Assembly (NCBI RefSeq): GCF_021341665.1
Contig: NZ_JAJTTH010000001.1
Coordinates: forward strand, 434,001-498,000
Reading direction: 5' to 3'
DNA length: 64,000 nucleotides
Source of the DNA: Pseudomonas sp. Au-Pse12
GTDB lineage: Bacteria > Pseudomonadota > Gammaproteobacteria > Pseudomonadales > Pseudomonadaceae
Shown: positions 52,717 through 63,355 of the stretch, piece by piece
Position numbering within the stretch: the first letter of the stretch is position 1
Layout of the letters: each line of letters opens with the position of its first letter
Position numbers and translations under genes: made by a program
Notes under the pieces: model-generated
What the model was told of the DNA's origin: nothing
Databases searched by the model: none
What the model saw: only the letters and a program-made list of their open reading frames with translations

Positions 52717-52864
52717 GAGATTCTGATTTCCAAGGCCGCTTCATGTTGATCCTGCGTTCCTTTGCACCCCCCGCAGAAAGACTCAATCACCGTTACCCAA
52801 GCCCTTGCGGCCAGTGCCTGCGCTAGCCACTCCATCCTTCTGAATGTGCGGATGTTCGATTCCC

Positions 52865-54652
52865 ATGGACGCTCAACCCTCGGCCTCGGCCAAACCCGCG
52901 GTGCCCGGCTCGATCAGCCAGGTGCTGCAACCTGTTCGCGGGCGGCTGATCGCCGCTGCCTTGCTGGCCGCCGCCGGGGCCATGCTGACGCTGGTGCCGC
53001 TGGCCGGCATTGCCCATGTCGCCAGGAGCGCGCTGGTCGAGGGCGGGGTCGCACCGGCCGATCTGTGCTGGGCGCTGGGCATTGGGGTGGCTTGCCTGTT
53101 TGCCGGGATGCTGCTGATTTCCGCGGGCGAGTTGCTGGCGCACCTGGCCGACAACCGCATCACCCATCATCTGCGGGTGGCGATCGTCCAGCGGCTGAGC
53201 CGGGTGCCCCTGGGCTGGTTCAGCAGCCGGGCCTCGGGCGAGGTCAAGCAGGCGATCCAGGACGACATCAACACCCTGCACAGCCTGACCGCGCATTTCT
53301 ACACCACGCTGGGGCGGGCGGGCGGGGCGATCCTGATCTCGCTGATCTACCTGTTCGCCATGGACTGGCGCATGGCAATCGTTTCGCTGCTGCCATTCCC
53401 CGGGTTCTTCCTGTTCTTCGCCCGGGCCATGAAGGCCAGCGAGACCAACATGCAGGCGTTTGCCGCCGGGATGGGGCGCATCGATAACGCCGTGGTCGAG
53501 TTCGTCAACGGCATCGCCGTGGTCAAGGCCTTCGGCAGCAGCGGCCAGGCCCACAGCCGCTACCGCCAGGCGATCGACGAGTTCGCCCAGGCGTTCATCG
53601 GCTTCACCCGGCCGCTGGTGGCCTCGATGGCCAATGCCAACGCGATGATCGCTCCGGTCGCGGTGCTGGGGGTGGTGCTGCTGTTTGGCACCTTGTTCGT
53701 GGCGCTGGGCTGGATCGCCGCGCCGGATGTGCTGCCGTTTGTCCTGGTCACCCCGGGCCTGTGCGGCCCCTTGCTGCTGTTGCACTACATCACGCATGAC
53801 CTGCACCACGCGACCGGCGCCGCCCGGCGCGTGCAGGCTTTGCTCGAAACACCGGTGCTGGAGCCGCCGGCGCCCGGTACGCAGCAGGTGCCCAAGGGAG
53901 GGGCGATCCGTTTCGAGGGCGTCGGTTTTGCCTATGACGCCGAGCGCCAGGTGCTCGCGGATGTCAGCTTCAGCCTGGAACCTGGCACCACCACGGCGAT
54001 TGTCGGCCGCTCCGGGGCCGGCAAGTCGACCCTGGCCCGGCTGCTGCTGCGTTTCTTCGACCCGAGCACAGGACGCATCACCCTGGGCGGCGCGGACCTG
54101 CGCCAGATCGAAAGCGCCAACCTGTACCGGCACATCGGCTTCGTGTTGCAGGACGTGCGCCTGATCCACGCCAGCGTGCGCGACAACATTGCCCTGGGCC
54201 GGCCCTCGGCCAGCCAGCAGCAGATCGAGGCGGCGGCCCAGGCCGCGAACATTCACCAGCGCATTCTGGCGCTGCCGCGGGGCTACGACTCGGTGATCGG
54301 CGAGGACGCGCAGTTGTCCGGTGGCGAGCAGCAACGGCTGAGCATTGCCCGCGCCGTGCTGCTCGATCCGCCAGTGCTGGTGCTCGATGAAGCCACGGCG
54401 GCGGCCGACGCCGAAAGCGAAGTGGCGATCCAGGATGCGCTGTCGCGCTTTGCCGAAGGCCGCACGCTGATGGTCATTGCGCATCGGCTGGACACGGTGA
54501 TGCACGCCGACCGGATCATCGTGATCGATCAGGGCGGCATTCATGAACAGGGCAGCCACGCCGAGTTGCTGGCCCGTCGCGGCCTCTATGCGCAGCTGTG
54601 GGCGCAAGGTGGCTATCCGCAATCCGTAGAACAGGCGGTGCCGTCATGCTGA
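52865..54652 (+). CDS. ABC transporter, exporter-fold half-transporter (IrtA/YbtP-like)
   Basis: 595 residues: six transmembrane helices (about 30-310) fused to an ATPase domain with Walker A VGRSGAGKST, Q-loop FVLQDVRL, signature LSGGEQQRL, Walker B VLVLDEAT and H-loop AHRLD. The architecture is that of type IV (exporter-fold) ABC proteins. In YbtPQ and IrtAB a pair of such half-transporters imports ferric siderophore, so with the genes downstream the same role is likely here. The ATG at 52865 lacks a strong ribosome site; its 3' end overlaps the next gene by seven bases. Confidence 0.9.
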   Translation: MDAQPSASAKPAVPGSISQVLQPVRGRLIAAALLAAAGAMLTLVPLAGIAHVARSALVEGGVAPADLCWALGIGVACLFAGMLLISAGELLAHLADNRITHHLRVAIVQRLSRVPLGWFSSRASGEVKQAIQDDINTLHSLTAHFYTTLGRAGGAILISLIYLFAMDWRMAIVSLLPFPGFFLFFARAMKASETNMQAFAAGMGRIDNAVVEFVNGIAVVKAFGSSGQAHSRYRQAIDEFAQAFIGFTRPLVASMANANAMIAPVAVLGVVLLFGTLFVALGWIAAPDVLPFVLVTPGLCGPLLLLHYITHDLHHATGAARRVQALLETPVLEPPAPGTQQVPKGGAIRFEGVGFAYDAERQVLADVSFSLEPGTTTAIVGRSGAGKSTLARLLLRFFDPSTGRITLGGADLRQIESANLYRHIGFVLQDVRLIHASVRDNIALGRPSASQQQIEAAAQAANIHQRILALPRGYDSVIGEDAQLSGGEQQRLSIARAVLLDPPVLVLDEATAAADAESEVAIQDALSRFAEGRTLMVIAHRLDTVMHADRIIVIDQGGIHEQGSHAELLARRGLYAQLWAQGGYPQSVEQAVPSC

Positions 54653-56412
54653 AGCCCTTTGTGCAACTTCTTGGCCCGGATGTGCCGGTGTTGCGTCGCT
54701 ACCTGTGGCAGGCGGTGGCGTATGGCCTGCTCAGCGGCCTGACCCTGGTCAGCCTGGTGCCGGTGCTGAGCCGCTTGCTGGGCAACGATGCGCGCGCTGC
54801 GGCGCCATGGCTGGTGCTGACCCTGGCCGGCATGCTTGCCTGCTGGGTGGCCCGGCGCCAGGTGGAAAGGGCCGGAGTGGCCGTGGGCGTGGCCATTTTG
54901 CAGGGCGCGCGCCAACGCATCGGCGACCACGTGACGCGCTTGCCGCTGGGCTGGTTCAGCGCGGACAACACCAGCCGCCTGGGGCATGTGATCACCCAGG
55001 GCATGATGGCGGTGGCGCAGTTGCCGGCCCACGTGTTCACCCCGGTGATCAGCGGTGCGGTGACGCCGCTGGTGATCGTCGTCGCGCTGTTTTTCCTGCA
55101 GGGCTCGATGGGCCTGATCGCACTGCTGGCGCTGCCGGTTCTGGGTGTTGGGCTGTGGCTGACCGCGCGCCTGGGGCGCCGCGCCGACCAGGCCTTCCAG
55201 CGCCACTTTGCCGACGCCAGCCAGCGCATGCTCGAATTTGCCCAGGCCCAGTCGGTGCTGCGGGCTTTCAACGGCGAGGGCGGCGGCACTCAACGGCTGG
55301 AGCAGGCCATCGGCCGGCAGCGTTCGGCGGGCACCCGGCTGATCTACCAGACCTCGCTGTCGGTGGTGCTCAATGCCTGGCTGGTGCAGGCGATCTTCGC
55401 CGCCTTGCTGATTGCCGCGGCCCTGTGGCTCAACACTTACCTGGACCGCGCTGTGGCGCCGGGCTCGGTGGTGGCGGTGATCGTCGCGCTGTCGTTGGCC
55501 AGTCGCTACATCGATTCATTGCTGGATGTGGCCAGCTACGCCGAGATCCTGCGGGGCGCCTACGGTCAGCTCGAAACCGTGCAGGCCATCTTCGCGGTCA
55601 AGCCCCTGGCCGAACCCGAGCGGCCCCAGGCGCCGCTGGACGGTTCGATCCAGTTGCGCGACGTGAGCCTGCGCTATGGGCCCGAGCAGCCCGATGTGCT
55701 GCGCGAGGTGAGCCTGCACATTGCCCCCGGCAGCATGACCGCGTTGATCGGCGCCTCGGGCTCGGGCAAGACCACGCTGCTAAGGCTGATCGCGCGGTTC
55801 TTCGAGGCGAGCCGGGGCAGCGTGCTGGTGGGCGGGGTGGATGTGCGGCAGATGTCCAGCGAGCAACTGGCCGGGCAGATCAGCCAGATCTTCCAGGGCA
55901 GCTACCTGTTCCAGGGCAGCATTGCCGACAACATTCGCATCGGTAAACCCGAGGCCAGCGATGCTCAGGTGCTGGATGCGGCGCAGCAGGCCGGCGTCGG
56001 CGAGTTGCTCCAGCGCTTGCCCCAGGGTTTGCAGACGTCGGTGGGCGAGGGGGGGGCGCGGCTGTCGGGGGGCGAACGCCAGCGCATCGCCATTGCCCGG
56101 GCACTGATCAAGGACGCACCGATCCTGCTGGTGGATGAAGCCACCGCGGCCCTGGATGCGGAAAACCAGCAGATCATCGCCCAGACGCTGGCCAGGCTGC
56201 GTGGCCGGCGCACGCTGGTGGTGATTGCGCACCAGCTGTCCACGGTCGCCATGGCTGACCAGATCCTGGTGCTGGAGGATGGCCAACTGGTCGAGCAGGG
56301 CACGCCGCAGGCATTGCGCGCCAGCGCCGGTCGCTATGCGCATTTTCTGCAGCAGCGCCGTACCGCCAAGGGCTGGCGGATCAACGCGCCCTCCAGCAGT
56401 GAAGACGCCTGA
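54646..56412 (+). CDS. ABC transporter, exporter-fold half-transporter (IrtB/YbtQ-like)
   Basis: 588 residues, same layout as its neighbour: membrane domain at about 15-300, ATPase with Walker A IGASGSGKTT, signature LSGGERQRI, Walker B ILLVDEAT and H-loop AHQLS. It should form a heterodimer with the preceding protein. It starts inside the upstream gene (seven-base overlap) and its TGA shares an A with the next ATG (TGATG). Confidence 0.9.
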   Translation: MLKPFVQLLGPDVPVLRRYLWQAVAYGLLSGLTLVSLVPVLSRLLGNDARAAAPWLVLTLAGMLACWVARRQVERAGVAVGVAILQGARQRIGDHVTRLPLGWFSADNTSRLGHVITQGMMAVAQLPAHVFTPVISGAVTPLVIVVALFFLQGSMGLIALLALPVLGVGLWLTARLGRRADQAFQRHFADASQRMLEFAQAQSVLRAFNGEGGGTQRLEQAIGRQRSAGTRLIYQTSLSVVLNAWLVQAIFAALLIAAALWLNTYLDRAVAPGSVVAVIVALSLASRYIDSLLDVASYAEILRGAYGQLETVQAIFAVKPLAEPERPQAPLDGSIQLRDVSLRYGPEQPDVLREVSLHIAPGSMTALIGASGSGKTTLLRLIARFFEASRGSVLVGGVDVRQMSSEQLAGQISQIFQGSYLFQGSIADNIRIGKPEASDAQVLDAAQQAGVGELLQRLPQGLQTSVGEGGARLSGGERQRIAIARALIKDAPILLVDEATAALDAENQQIIAQTLARLRGRRTLVVIAHQLSTVAMADQILVLEDGQLVEQGTPQALRASAGRYAHFLQQRRTAKGWRINAPSSSEDA

Positions 56413-57353
56413 TGCGGGGTCCATGGTGTGCCTTGCTGCTGGTGCTGTGCGTTGCCTCGTTGTCGGTGGGGGCCCGGCAGTTGGCCTGGTCGCAGCTGTT
56501 CTCGCTGTCGGGGGATGCCTGGCTGACCTTGACCGCCAGCCGCCTGCCGCGCCTGGCGGCGCTGGTGCTGACCGGGGTTGGCCTGTCGGTGTGCGGGGTG
56601 ATTTTGCAGCACATCGTGCGCAACAAGTTCGTCGAGCCCGGCACCACGGGCGGGCTCGACGCGGCCAAGCTCGGCATCCTGGTGTCGCTGGCCGTGGCGC
56701 CCGCCGCCGGGAACCTGGCGCGGATGCTGTTCGCGCTGGTGTTCTGCTTTGCCGCGGGCCTGCTGTTCGTGCTGGTGATCCGGCGCATCCGCTTCAAGGG
56801 CTCGGTGCTGGTGCCGGTCATCGGCCTGATGTACGGCGGCGTGCTGAGCGCCATCGCCGAGTTCTACGCCTATCGCCACAACATCATGCAAAGCATGCAG
56901 GGTTGGCTGCTGGGTGATTTTTCCAGGGTGGTCCAGGGCAACTACGAAATCATCTACCTGATTCTGCCGATCGTTGCGCTGACCTACCTGTATGCGCAGC
57001 GGTTCACCGTGGTGGGCATGGGCGAGGGCATGGCCACCAGCCTGGGCCTGAACTATGGGGCGACAGTGACGTTGGGCCTGCTGCTGGTGGCGGTGACCGT
57101 GGCGGCCACGGTGATCACTGTCGGCTCGATTCCCTTCGTCGGCCTGGTCATTCCCAACCTGGTGGCGCTGCGCTATGGCGACAACCTGAGCCGCACGCTG
57201 CCCATCGTGGCCCTGGGCGGTGCCTCGCTGCTGTTGGCCTGCGACATTCTCGGGCGCCTGCTGATCTACCCGTTCGAAGTGCCCATCGGCCTGACGGCCG
57301 GCAGTGTGGGCGGGGTGCTGTTCCTGGCGCTGATCTGCTGGAGGCAGCGATGA
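56412..57353 (+). CDS. FecCD-family ferric-siderophore ABC permease 1
   Basis: 313 residues, about nine transmembrane spans. Features of the BtuC/FecCD fold include LPRLAALVLTGVGLSVCGVILQHIVRNKFVEPGTTG near the start and the ATPase-contact region VGSIPFVGLVIPNLVALRYG. It resembles the CeuB/VctD/YclN branch, which handles catecholate-type siderophores, more than FecC or FhuB. Starts one base before the end of the upstream gene. Confidence 0.9.
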   Translation: MRGPWCALLLVLCVASLSVGARQLAWSQLFSLSGDAWLTLTASRLPRLAALVLTGVGLSVCGVILQHIVRNKFVEPGTTGGLDAAKLGILVSLAVAPAAGNLARMLFALVFCFAAGLLFVLVIRRIRFKGSVLVPVIGLMYGGVLSAIAEFYAYRHNIMQSMQGWLLGDFSRVVQGNYEIIYLILPIVALTYLYAQRFTVVGMGEGMATSLGLNYGATVTLGLLLVAVTVAATVITVGSIPFVGLVIPNLVALRYGDNLSRTLPIVALGGASLLLACDILGRLLIYPFEVPIGLTAGSVGGVLFLALICWRQR

Positions 57354-58296
57354 GGCGCCTGCATTCGCGCGCCCTGGCGTGGGGCCTGGTGCTGGTGCTG
57401 GCACTGGTCTTCGTGTTGGCCGGTTCGGGGCTGGATTTCGCCTACGTGATCCCCAAGCGGCTCGCCAGGTTGACCGCGATGCTGATCGGCGGGGTCTGTA
57501 TCGCCTGGTCATCGATCGCCTTCCAGACCCTCACCGGCAACCGGATTCTGACCCCGGCGATCATGGGCTACGAGGCGGTCTACCTGCTGTTGCAGGCCTT
57601 GCTGATGCTGTTTCTGGGCACCTACAGCCTGGTGCTGCTGGGCATCAACGGCAACTTCCTGTTGTCGGTGCTGGTGATGTTGGCCTATTCGTGGCTGATC
57701 CACCGCTGGCTGTTCCAGAACGGCAAGAACAACCTGTATTTCCTGCTGTTGCTCGGGCTGGTGCTGAGCATGGTGATCGGCACCTTCACCCAGTTTGTCC
57801 AGCTCAAGGTCAGCCCGGGCGAGTTTTCCGTGCTGCTGGGCTACAGCCAGGCCTCATTCAATCGAGTGCAACCGCAGCAGTTGCTGTACTCGGGGCTGCT
57901 GGTCACGGCGGTGTGCCTGGTGGGGCTCAAGACCCTGCCGACCCTGGACGTGTTGTCCCTGGGCCGCGACCAGGCGATTTCCCTGGGGGTCGACTACCGC
58001 CGCAGCGTACGCCTGCACCTGGCGCTGATCGCCGCCCTGGTGGCGGTTTCCACCAGCCTGTTGGGCCCCACGGCCTTCATGGGCGTGTTCGTGGCGAACA
58101 TCACCTATGCGCTGGCCCGGACCTTTCGTCACCGGGTCACGCTGCCCCTGGCCAGCGCGGTGGCCATTGGCATGTTCATCGTCGGCCAGCTGCTGGTCGA
58201 GCATGTTTTCAACTACAAGACCACCGTCGGCATTCTCGTCAACCTGGTGTGCGGCGGGTATTTCCTGGTGCTGATGGTGCGTACCCGAGGAGCTCC

Positions 58297-58300
<4 letters not shown>
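57350..58300 (+). CDS. FecCD-family ferric-siderophore ABC permease 2
   Basis: 316 residues, second permease subunit (CeuC/VctG/YclO-like), recognised by RLARLTAMLIGGVCIAWSSIAFQTLTGNRILTPAIMG and LLGPTAFMGVFVANITYALA. Overlaps the first permease by four bases (ATGA) and the ATPase gene by four bases. The pair forms the heterodimeric inner-membrane channel. Confidence 0.9.
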
Positions 58301-59058
<758 letters not shown>

Positions 59059-59069
59059 AGAGAGCAGCA

Positions 59070-60062
59070 ATGACCTTCAATCACACATACCGGCGCTGGC
59101 CTCTGGCCTTGCTGATCGCTGCGGCTGTCGCGGTGCAGGGGTGCAACGAGAAACCTGCCGGACCACCCGCGGCGGCTGCGTCGCAACCGGCACCGGCGGC
59201 CCAGGCCGCGATCACCGTGCAGCACCAGTTGGGTTCCACATTGATCGAGCAGGTGCCCCGGCGCGTGGTGGCGCTGGACATGAACGAGGTCGATTTCCTC
59301 GACCTGCTGGGCGTGCCCGTGGTGGGCATGCCGAAGGATTTCGTCCCGCACTTTCTCGCCCGCTACCAGGACGCGGCGAACGTCGAGGACCTGGGGGCGA
59401 TTGTCCAGCCCAACCTGGAGCGGATCCACGGGCTCAAGCCGGACCTGATACTGATCACCTCGCTGCAGGCCAACCACTACCGGGAGCTGAGCGAGCTGGC
59501 CCCGACCCTGCATTTCGACGTCGACTACCGCGACAGCGAGACCCGGCACATCGAGGTCATCAGGGATCACTTGCTGACCCTGGGGCAGATCTTCGGCAAG
59601 CAGGCGCTGGCCCGCGAGCAGGCCGCGGCGCTCGAGGCCAAGGTGGAGGAGGTCCGGCGCACCACCCAGGGACGCCCGGAGAAGGCCCTGGTGGTGCTGC
59701 ACAACAACGGCGCCTTCAGTTCGTTCGGCGTGCAGTCGCGCTACGGCTTCATCTTCAACGCCCTGGGGGTGAAACCCGCCAGCCCGACGGCCGAGGCCGG
59801 CCTGCACGGCCAGCCGATTTCCAGCGAGTTCATCCAGCAGGCCAACCCCGACATCATCTATGTGGTGGACCGCACGGCGGTCATGGAGCGTCGCCCGGTG
59901 ATGGATGCCCAGGGCATGGGCAACCCGTTGCTGCGCCAGACCACTGCCTGGAAAAACGGCCGGGTGATCTTTGTCGACGCCCAGGCCTGGTACGTCACCG
60001 GTGCCAGCCCGACGTCGCTCAAGCTGATGATCGATGACGTGCTCAAGGGCTACCGCAGCTGA
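59070..60062 (+). CDS. Siderophore-binding lipoprotein (FatB/CeuE-like)
   Basis: 330 residues. Lipoprotein signal (LLIAAAVAVQGC, Cys24), then an Ala/Pro-rich linker and a class III periplasmic binding fold: RRVVALDMNEVDFLDLLGVPVVGMP, NLERIHGLKPDLILI, FSSFGVQSRYGFIFNALGV, NPDIIYVVDR. This belongs to the FatB/CeuE/YclQ group. It captures the ferric siderophore in the periplasm for the two permeases. Gene 11 bases after the ATPase; ribosome site GAGAGAGCAGCA. Confidence 0.92.
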   Translation: MTFNHTYRRWPLALLIAAAVAVQGCNEKPAGPPAAAASQPAPAAQAAITVQHQLGSTLIEQVPRRVVALDMNEVDFLDLLGVPVVGMPKDFVPHFLARYQDAANVEDLGAIVQPNLERIHGLKPDLILITSLQANHYRELSELAPTLHFDVDYRDSETRHIEVIRDHLLTLGQIFGKQALAREQAAALEAKVEEVRRTTQGRPEKALVVLHNNGAFSSFGVQSRYGFIFNALGVKPASPTAEAGLHGQPISSEFIQQANPDIIYVVDRTAVMERRPVMDAQGMGNPLLRQTTAWKNGRVIFVDAQAWYVTGASPTSLKLMIDDVLKGYRS

Positions 60063-60094
60063 TCGCCGCAGGGCTTGCCCCGGCTTGTTTGGCG

Positions 60095-60114
60095 TAATGA
60101 GTGATTCTCATTAA
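60095..60114. promoter_or_regulatory. Fur box upstream of the TonB-dependent receptor
   Basis: TAATGAGTGATTCTCATTAA contains the inverted repeat AATGAG-N5-CTCATT typical of Pseudomonas Fur sites. It lies between the binding-protein gene and the receptor start at 60182, implying a separate iron-repressed promoter for the receptor. Confidence 0.8.
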
Positions 60115-60181
60115 ATCCATTTCTTAGATTCAGATTAAAAACATAACAACCACTGCCCACTTACCCGCAAGGAGTTAAAGC

Positions 60182-62404
60182 GTGAGTAAACGCCAGTACC
60201 ACACCCGCAATACGCCATCCTCAACCGCCGCCTTTGCCCTCAAGCCCAGCGTTGCTGCCGTGCAGCGAGTCCTGCTGGGCCTGGGCCTGGCGGTGATCGG
60301 CTTGCCGGCACAGGCCGAGGGCCAGAGTGCCGAGGAGCAAGCGCGTGCCATGACGCTGCCGGTGGCCACGGTGCAGGGGCAAATGCAGGGGCCCGCCGAG
60401 CTGCCGCCGAGCTACGCCGGGGGGCAGGTGGCCACGGGTAGCCGGGTTGGCCTGCTGGGCAACAAGGACTTCATGGACACCCCGTTCAGCACCATCAGCT
60501 ACACGGAAAAATACATTGCCGACCGCCAGGCCAAGAACATCACCCAGGTGATTGCCGCCACCGACCCCGCGGTGTTCAGCAACGGCCTGACCGGCACCTT
60601 CAGCGAGAATTACTCGATTCGCGGCTTTGCCAGCAGCATCAGCGATGTGACCGTCGGCGGCCTGTACGGCATGGCGCCGTTCTATCGGATCTCGCCGGAA
60701 ATGTACGAGCGCATCGAAGTGCTCAAGGGCCCGTCGGCGCTGCTCAATGGCATGCCGCCGGGCGGCTCGGTGGGGGGCACCGTCAACCTGGTGCCCAAGC
60801 GTGCCGGGGAGCAGCCCCTGACCCGGCTGACGGGTACTTACATGTCCGATGCGCAGTTCGGCGGGCACCTGGATCTGGGGCGGCGCTTTGGCCAGGAGCA
60901 GCAGTTCGGCGTGCGTTTCAACAGTGTCTACCGCGATGGCGATAGCGCCATCAACCATCAGCAGCAGAAGGCCCAGCTCAACTCCCTGGGGCTGGACTGG
61001 CGCGGCGAGCGGCTGCGGCTCTCCGCCGATCTGTATGAGAGCGAAGACCGGGTGCGCGGGCAGAACCGTGGCATCAGCCTGGCTTCCGGGGTGGCGGTGC
61101 CCAAGCCGCCAAAGTCCGACACCTTGCTCAACCCCGGCTGGGGCCATGTGCAGACCAAGGACCAGGGGGCGATCCTGCGGGGTGAGTTCGACCTCAGCGA
61201 CAGCCTGACGGCCTATGCCGCCTATGGCGCCAGCCAGACCCGCTACACCTACAACGGCACCATGATGGCCTACGTGTTCAATGCCGCGGGCGACATGCGC
61301 ACCAGCATGGGGCAACTGAAACAGGACCTGGACAAGACCTCCGGCGAGGCGGGCCTGCGGGGCGAGTTCCGGACCGCGGCGATCCAGCATAAATGGACGC
61401 TGAACGGCACCCACTACGGCGACAAGGAAAAGGACTATGGACGCCGCTCGGTGCCCGGGGCGGACTGGGTCACCAACATCTACCACCCGGCCTGGGGCCC
61501 GGCCGCGCCCACCAGCTGGCCGCAGATTTCCCACGTTGAAAACCGCATCAGCAGCTATGGCCTGGCCGATACCCTGTCGATCCTCGATGAGCGGGTGCAA
61601 CTGACCCTGGGCGTGCGCCGCCAGCAGGTGATCACCAACCCCTTCGATGTCAAAACCGGCGAGCGTGGCCAGGGCTACAACGAAAGCGCCACCACCCCGG
61701 CAGCGGCCTTGCTGGTCAAGGTCACTGACGATGTGTCGCTGTATGCCAACTACATCGAGGGCCTGAGCAAGGGGGCCACCGCGCCGGCCGACTCGAGCAA
61801 TCCGAACGATGTGTTCGCACCCTACAAGTCCAAGCAGAAGGAAGTGGGGGTCAAGCTCGACCTCGGCGATTTCACCCACACCCTGAGCCTGTACGAGATC
61901 ACCCGGCCCAGCAGCTACCTCGACCCTGATACGCGGATCTTTTCCTTTGGTGGCGAGCAACGTAACCGTGGCATCGAGTGGGGCTTCTTCGGCGCGCCGC
62001 TGGCCAATGTGCGCCTGATGGGCGGCGTGGCCCATGTCGACCCGAAGATCACCAAGACCGATGAAGCGGGCATCGAGGGCAAGACCGCCACCGGCCTGCC
62101 CAAGCTGCAAGGCAAGCTGGGGGTGGAATGGGACACGCCGTTGGTCGAAGGCCTGACCCTGACCGCCAATGCGACCTCGGTGTCCAAGCAATACATCAGC
62201 GAGGACAACACACAGTCGATTCCCGGCCACACGATCTTCGATGTGGGCAGCCGCTACGCCTTGCAGGTGGCCAGCCGTCCGGTGACCTTGCGCGGCAGCG
62301 TCACCAACCTCACCAACAAGGCCTATTGGGGCACGCCGTTGCTGTCCAGCCTGGGGCTGGGGGCGCCGCGGACCTTTGAGCTGTCGGCCACGGTGGATTT
62401 CTAA
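60182..62404 (+). CDS. TonB-dependent siderophore receptor
   Basis: 740 residues, starting with GTG after AAGGAGTTAAAGC. Signal peptide ends at about LPAQA; there is no N-terminal STN signalling domain, so it is not a FecA/FpvA-type transducer. The plug domain follows (FSTISYTEKYIADRQAKNITQVIAATDPAV; YSIRGFASSISDVTVGGL; IEVLKGPSALLNGMPPGGSVGGTVNLVPK), then a 22-strand barrel ending in the terminal aromatic ATVDF. It brings a ferric siderophore across the outer membrane for the lipoprotein/ABC system upstream. The ligand is unknown; no siderophore synthesis genes are in the window. Confidence 0.95.
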   Translation: MSKRQYHTRNTPSSTAAFALKPSVAAVQRVLLGLGLAVIGLPAQAEGQSAEEQARAMTLPVATVQGQMQGPAELPPSYAGGQVATGSRVGLLGNKDFMDTPFSTISYTEKYIADRQAKNITQVIAATDPAVFSNGLTGTFSENYSIRGFASSISDVTVGGLYGMAPFYRISPEMYERIEVLKGPSALLNGMPPGGSVGGTVNLVPKRAGEQPLTRLTGTYMSDAQFGGHLDLGRRFGQEQQFGVRFNSVYRDGDSAINHQQQKAQLNSLGLDWRGERLRLSADLYESEDRVRGQNRGISLASGVAVPKPPKSDTLLNPGWGHVQTKDQGAILRGEFDLSDSLTAYAAYGASQTRYTYNGTMMAYVFNAAGDMRTSMGQLKQDLDKTSGEAGLRGEFRTAAIQHKWTLNGTHYGDKEKDYGRRSVPGADWVTNIYHPAWGPAAPTSWPQISHVENRISSYGLADTLSILDERVQLTLGVRRQQVITNPFDVKTGERGQGYNESATTPAAALLVKVTDDVSLYANYIEGLSKGATAPADSSNPNDVFAPYKSKQKEVGVKLDLGDFTHTLSLYEITRPSSYLDPDTRIFSFGGEQRNRGIEWGFFGAPLANVRLMGGVAHVDPKITKTDEAGIEGKTATGLPKLQGKLGVEWDTPLVEGLTLTANATSVSKQYISEDNTQSIPGHTIFDVGSRYALQVASRPVTLRGSVTNLTNKAYWGTPLLSSLGLGAPRTFELSATVDF

Positions 62405-62417
62405 GGGCGCTGCAACG

Positions 62418-62437
62418 CTGGCGGCGCAGGCCGCCAG
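62418..62437. terminator. Hairpin between convergent receptor and fdhE genes
   Basis: CTGGCGGC and GCCGCCAG pair perfectly around GCAG, 14 bases after the receptor stop and just beyond the fdhE stop. No T tract, so termination is only likely. Confidence 0.5.
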
Positions 62438-62440
62438 ACG

Positions 62441-63355
62441 TCATGCCTGGCCGGGAAACAGGAAGGGGCTGATGCTGCTGCGCGCGAAGCCTTCCGCCTC
62501 AAGCCCGGCATCCAGGGCCAACGACGCAAGGTCGTCGGCCACCGGCTCCAGCCCCTGATCGTGTGGGTAATAGAACACCTTCAGGTAGCTCTGGCAGTCT
62601 CCACAACTCTCGGCCTTGACCGCGCTGTCCTGGTGCTCCAGCGACCAGTAGTGCAACTGGCCGGTGCCTTCGCAGTTGCTGCATTTGGCCCGCACCATGT
62701 GCCAGCGGCTTTCGCACAATCCGCAGTGCAGGTAACGCAGGCCGGCGCGCTTGCCGCTGAGAATCACGCTGGCCACCGGCGCGCTGCAGCACACCGGGCA
62801 ATGCTGGCGCTGTTCTCCCACCTGGGCCCGGGCGCTTACCGGCAGCGCACTGGCCAGTTGGCTGAAATACAGGCTCAGGGCCGCCCAGAAAAACAGCGCC
62901 TGGCCGCTGTCGACCTGAAGGTAGTGCCCCAGTAGCAACTGCTCGGCACAGGCTTCACGCTGCTCGGCGGGCATGCCGCTGATGGCGTCCAGGGCCGTGG
63001 CCAGCGGGGCGCTGGCGTCCGTGCGCAGCTGCTCGATCAGTTGCTCAAGGGCCGCTTGCCAATAGGCCGAGCGCGGCAGGCGCTGCACATCCAGCGGCGC
63101 GCCATCACCGACCCGCGCCGCCAGAGCCTGCAACTCCTCGGCCGCCACCGGCGAACGCTCGAGTATCGCCTGCTGCGCCTCGGCCACCCGCGCGGCAAAC
63201 CTCAGGTAGTCGGCCTGCTCGTGACCTTCGGCCAGCTGGCGCAGGCGCGCTGCGCGCTGGCTGAAGTGCTGGCGCAGGCCCGGCAGCAACAAGGCGCTGA
63301 TTTCTTCCACGCCGCCACTGGTGGGCTCCAGCGGGGTTAGCTTGATGCTGCTCAT
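62441..63355 (-). CDS. fdhE: Formate dehydrogenase accessory protein FdhE
   Basis: 304 residues, cytoplasmic. C-terminal part has four CxxC pairs (CPVC, CGLC, CSNC, CGDC, about residues 185-265) forming rubredoxin-like iron sites, with the family stretches YLHCGLCESRWHMVRAKCSNCEG and ESCGDCQSYLKVFY. It is needed for maturation of respiratory selenocysteine- or Mo-formate dehydrogenases. Overlaps fdnI by four bases (ATGA at 63352-63355). Confidence 0.95.
   Translation of the reverse strand: MSSIKLTPLEPTSGGVEEISALLLPGLRQHFSQRAARLRQLAEGHEQADYLRFAARVAEAQQAILERSPVAAEELQALAARVGDGAPLDVQRLPRSAYWQAALEQLIEQLRTDASAPLATALDAISGMPAEQREACAEQLLLGHYLQVDSGQALFFWAALSLYFSQLASALPVSARAQVGEQRQHCPVCCSAPVASVILSGKRAGLRYLHCGLCESRWHMVRAKCSNCEGTGQLHYWSLEHQDSAVKAESCGDCQSYLKVFYYPHDQGLEPVADDLASLALDAGLEAEGFARSSISPFLFPGQA

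Noticed and set aside
57379..58296. Apparent N-terminal extension of the siderophore ATPase by about 300 residues
   Set aside because: It is the second permease gene read in another frame. The ATPase starts at 58297 with a good ribosome site and an ATGA overlap.
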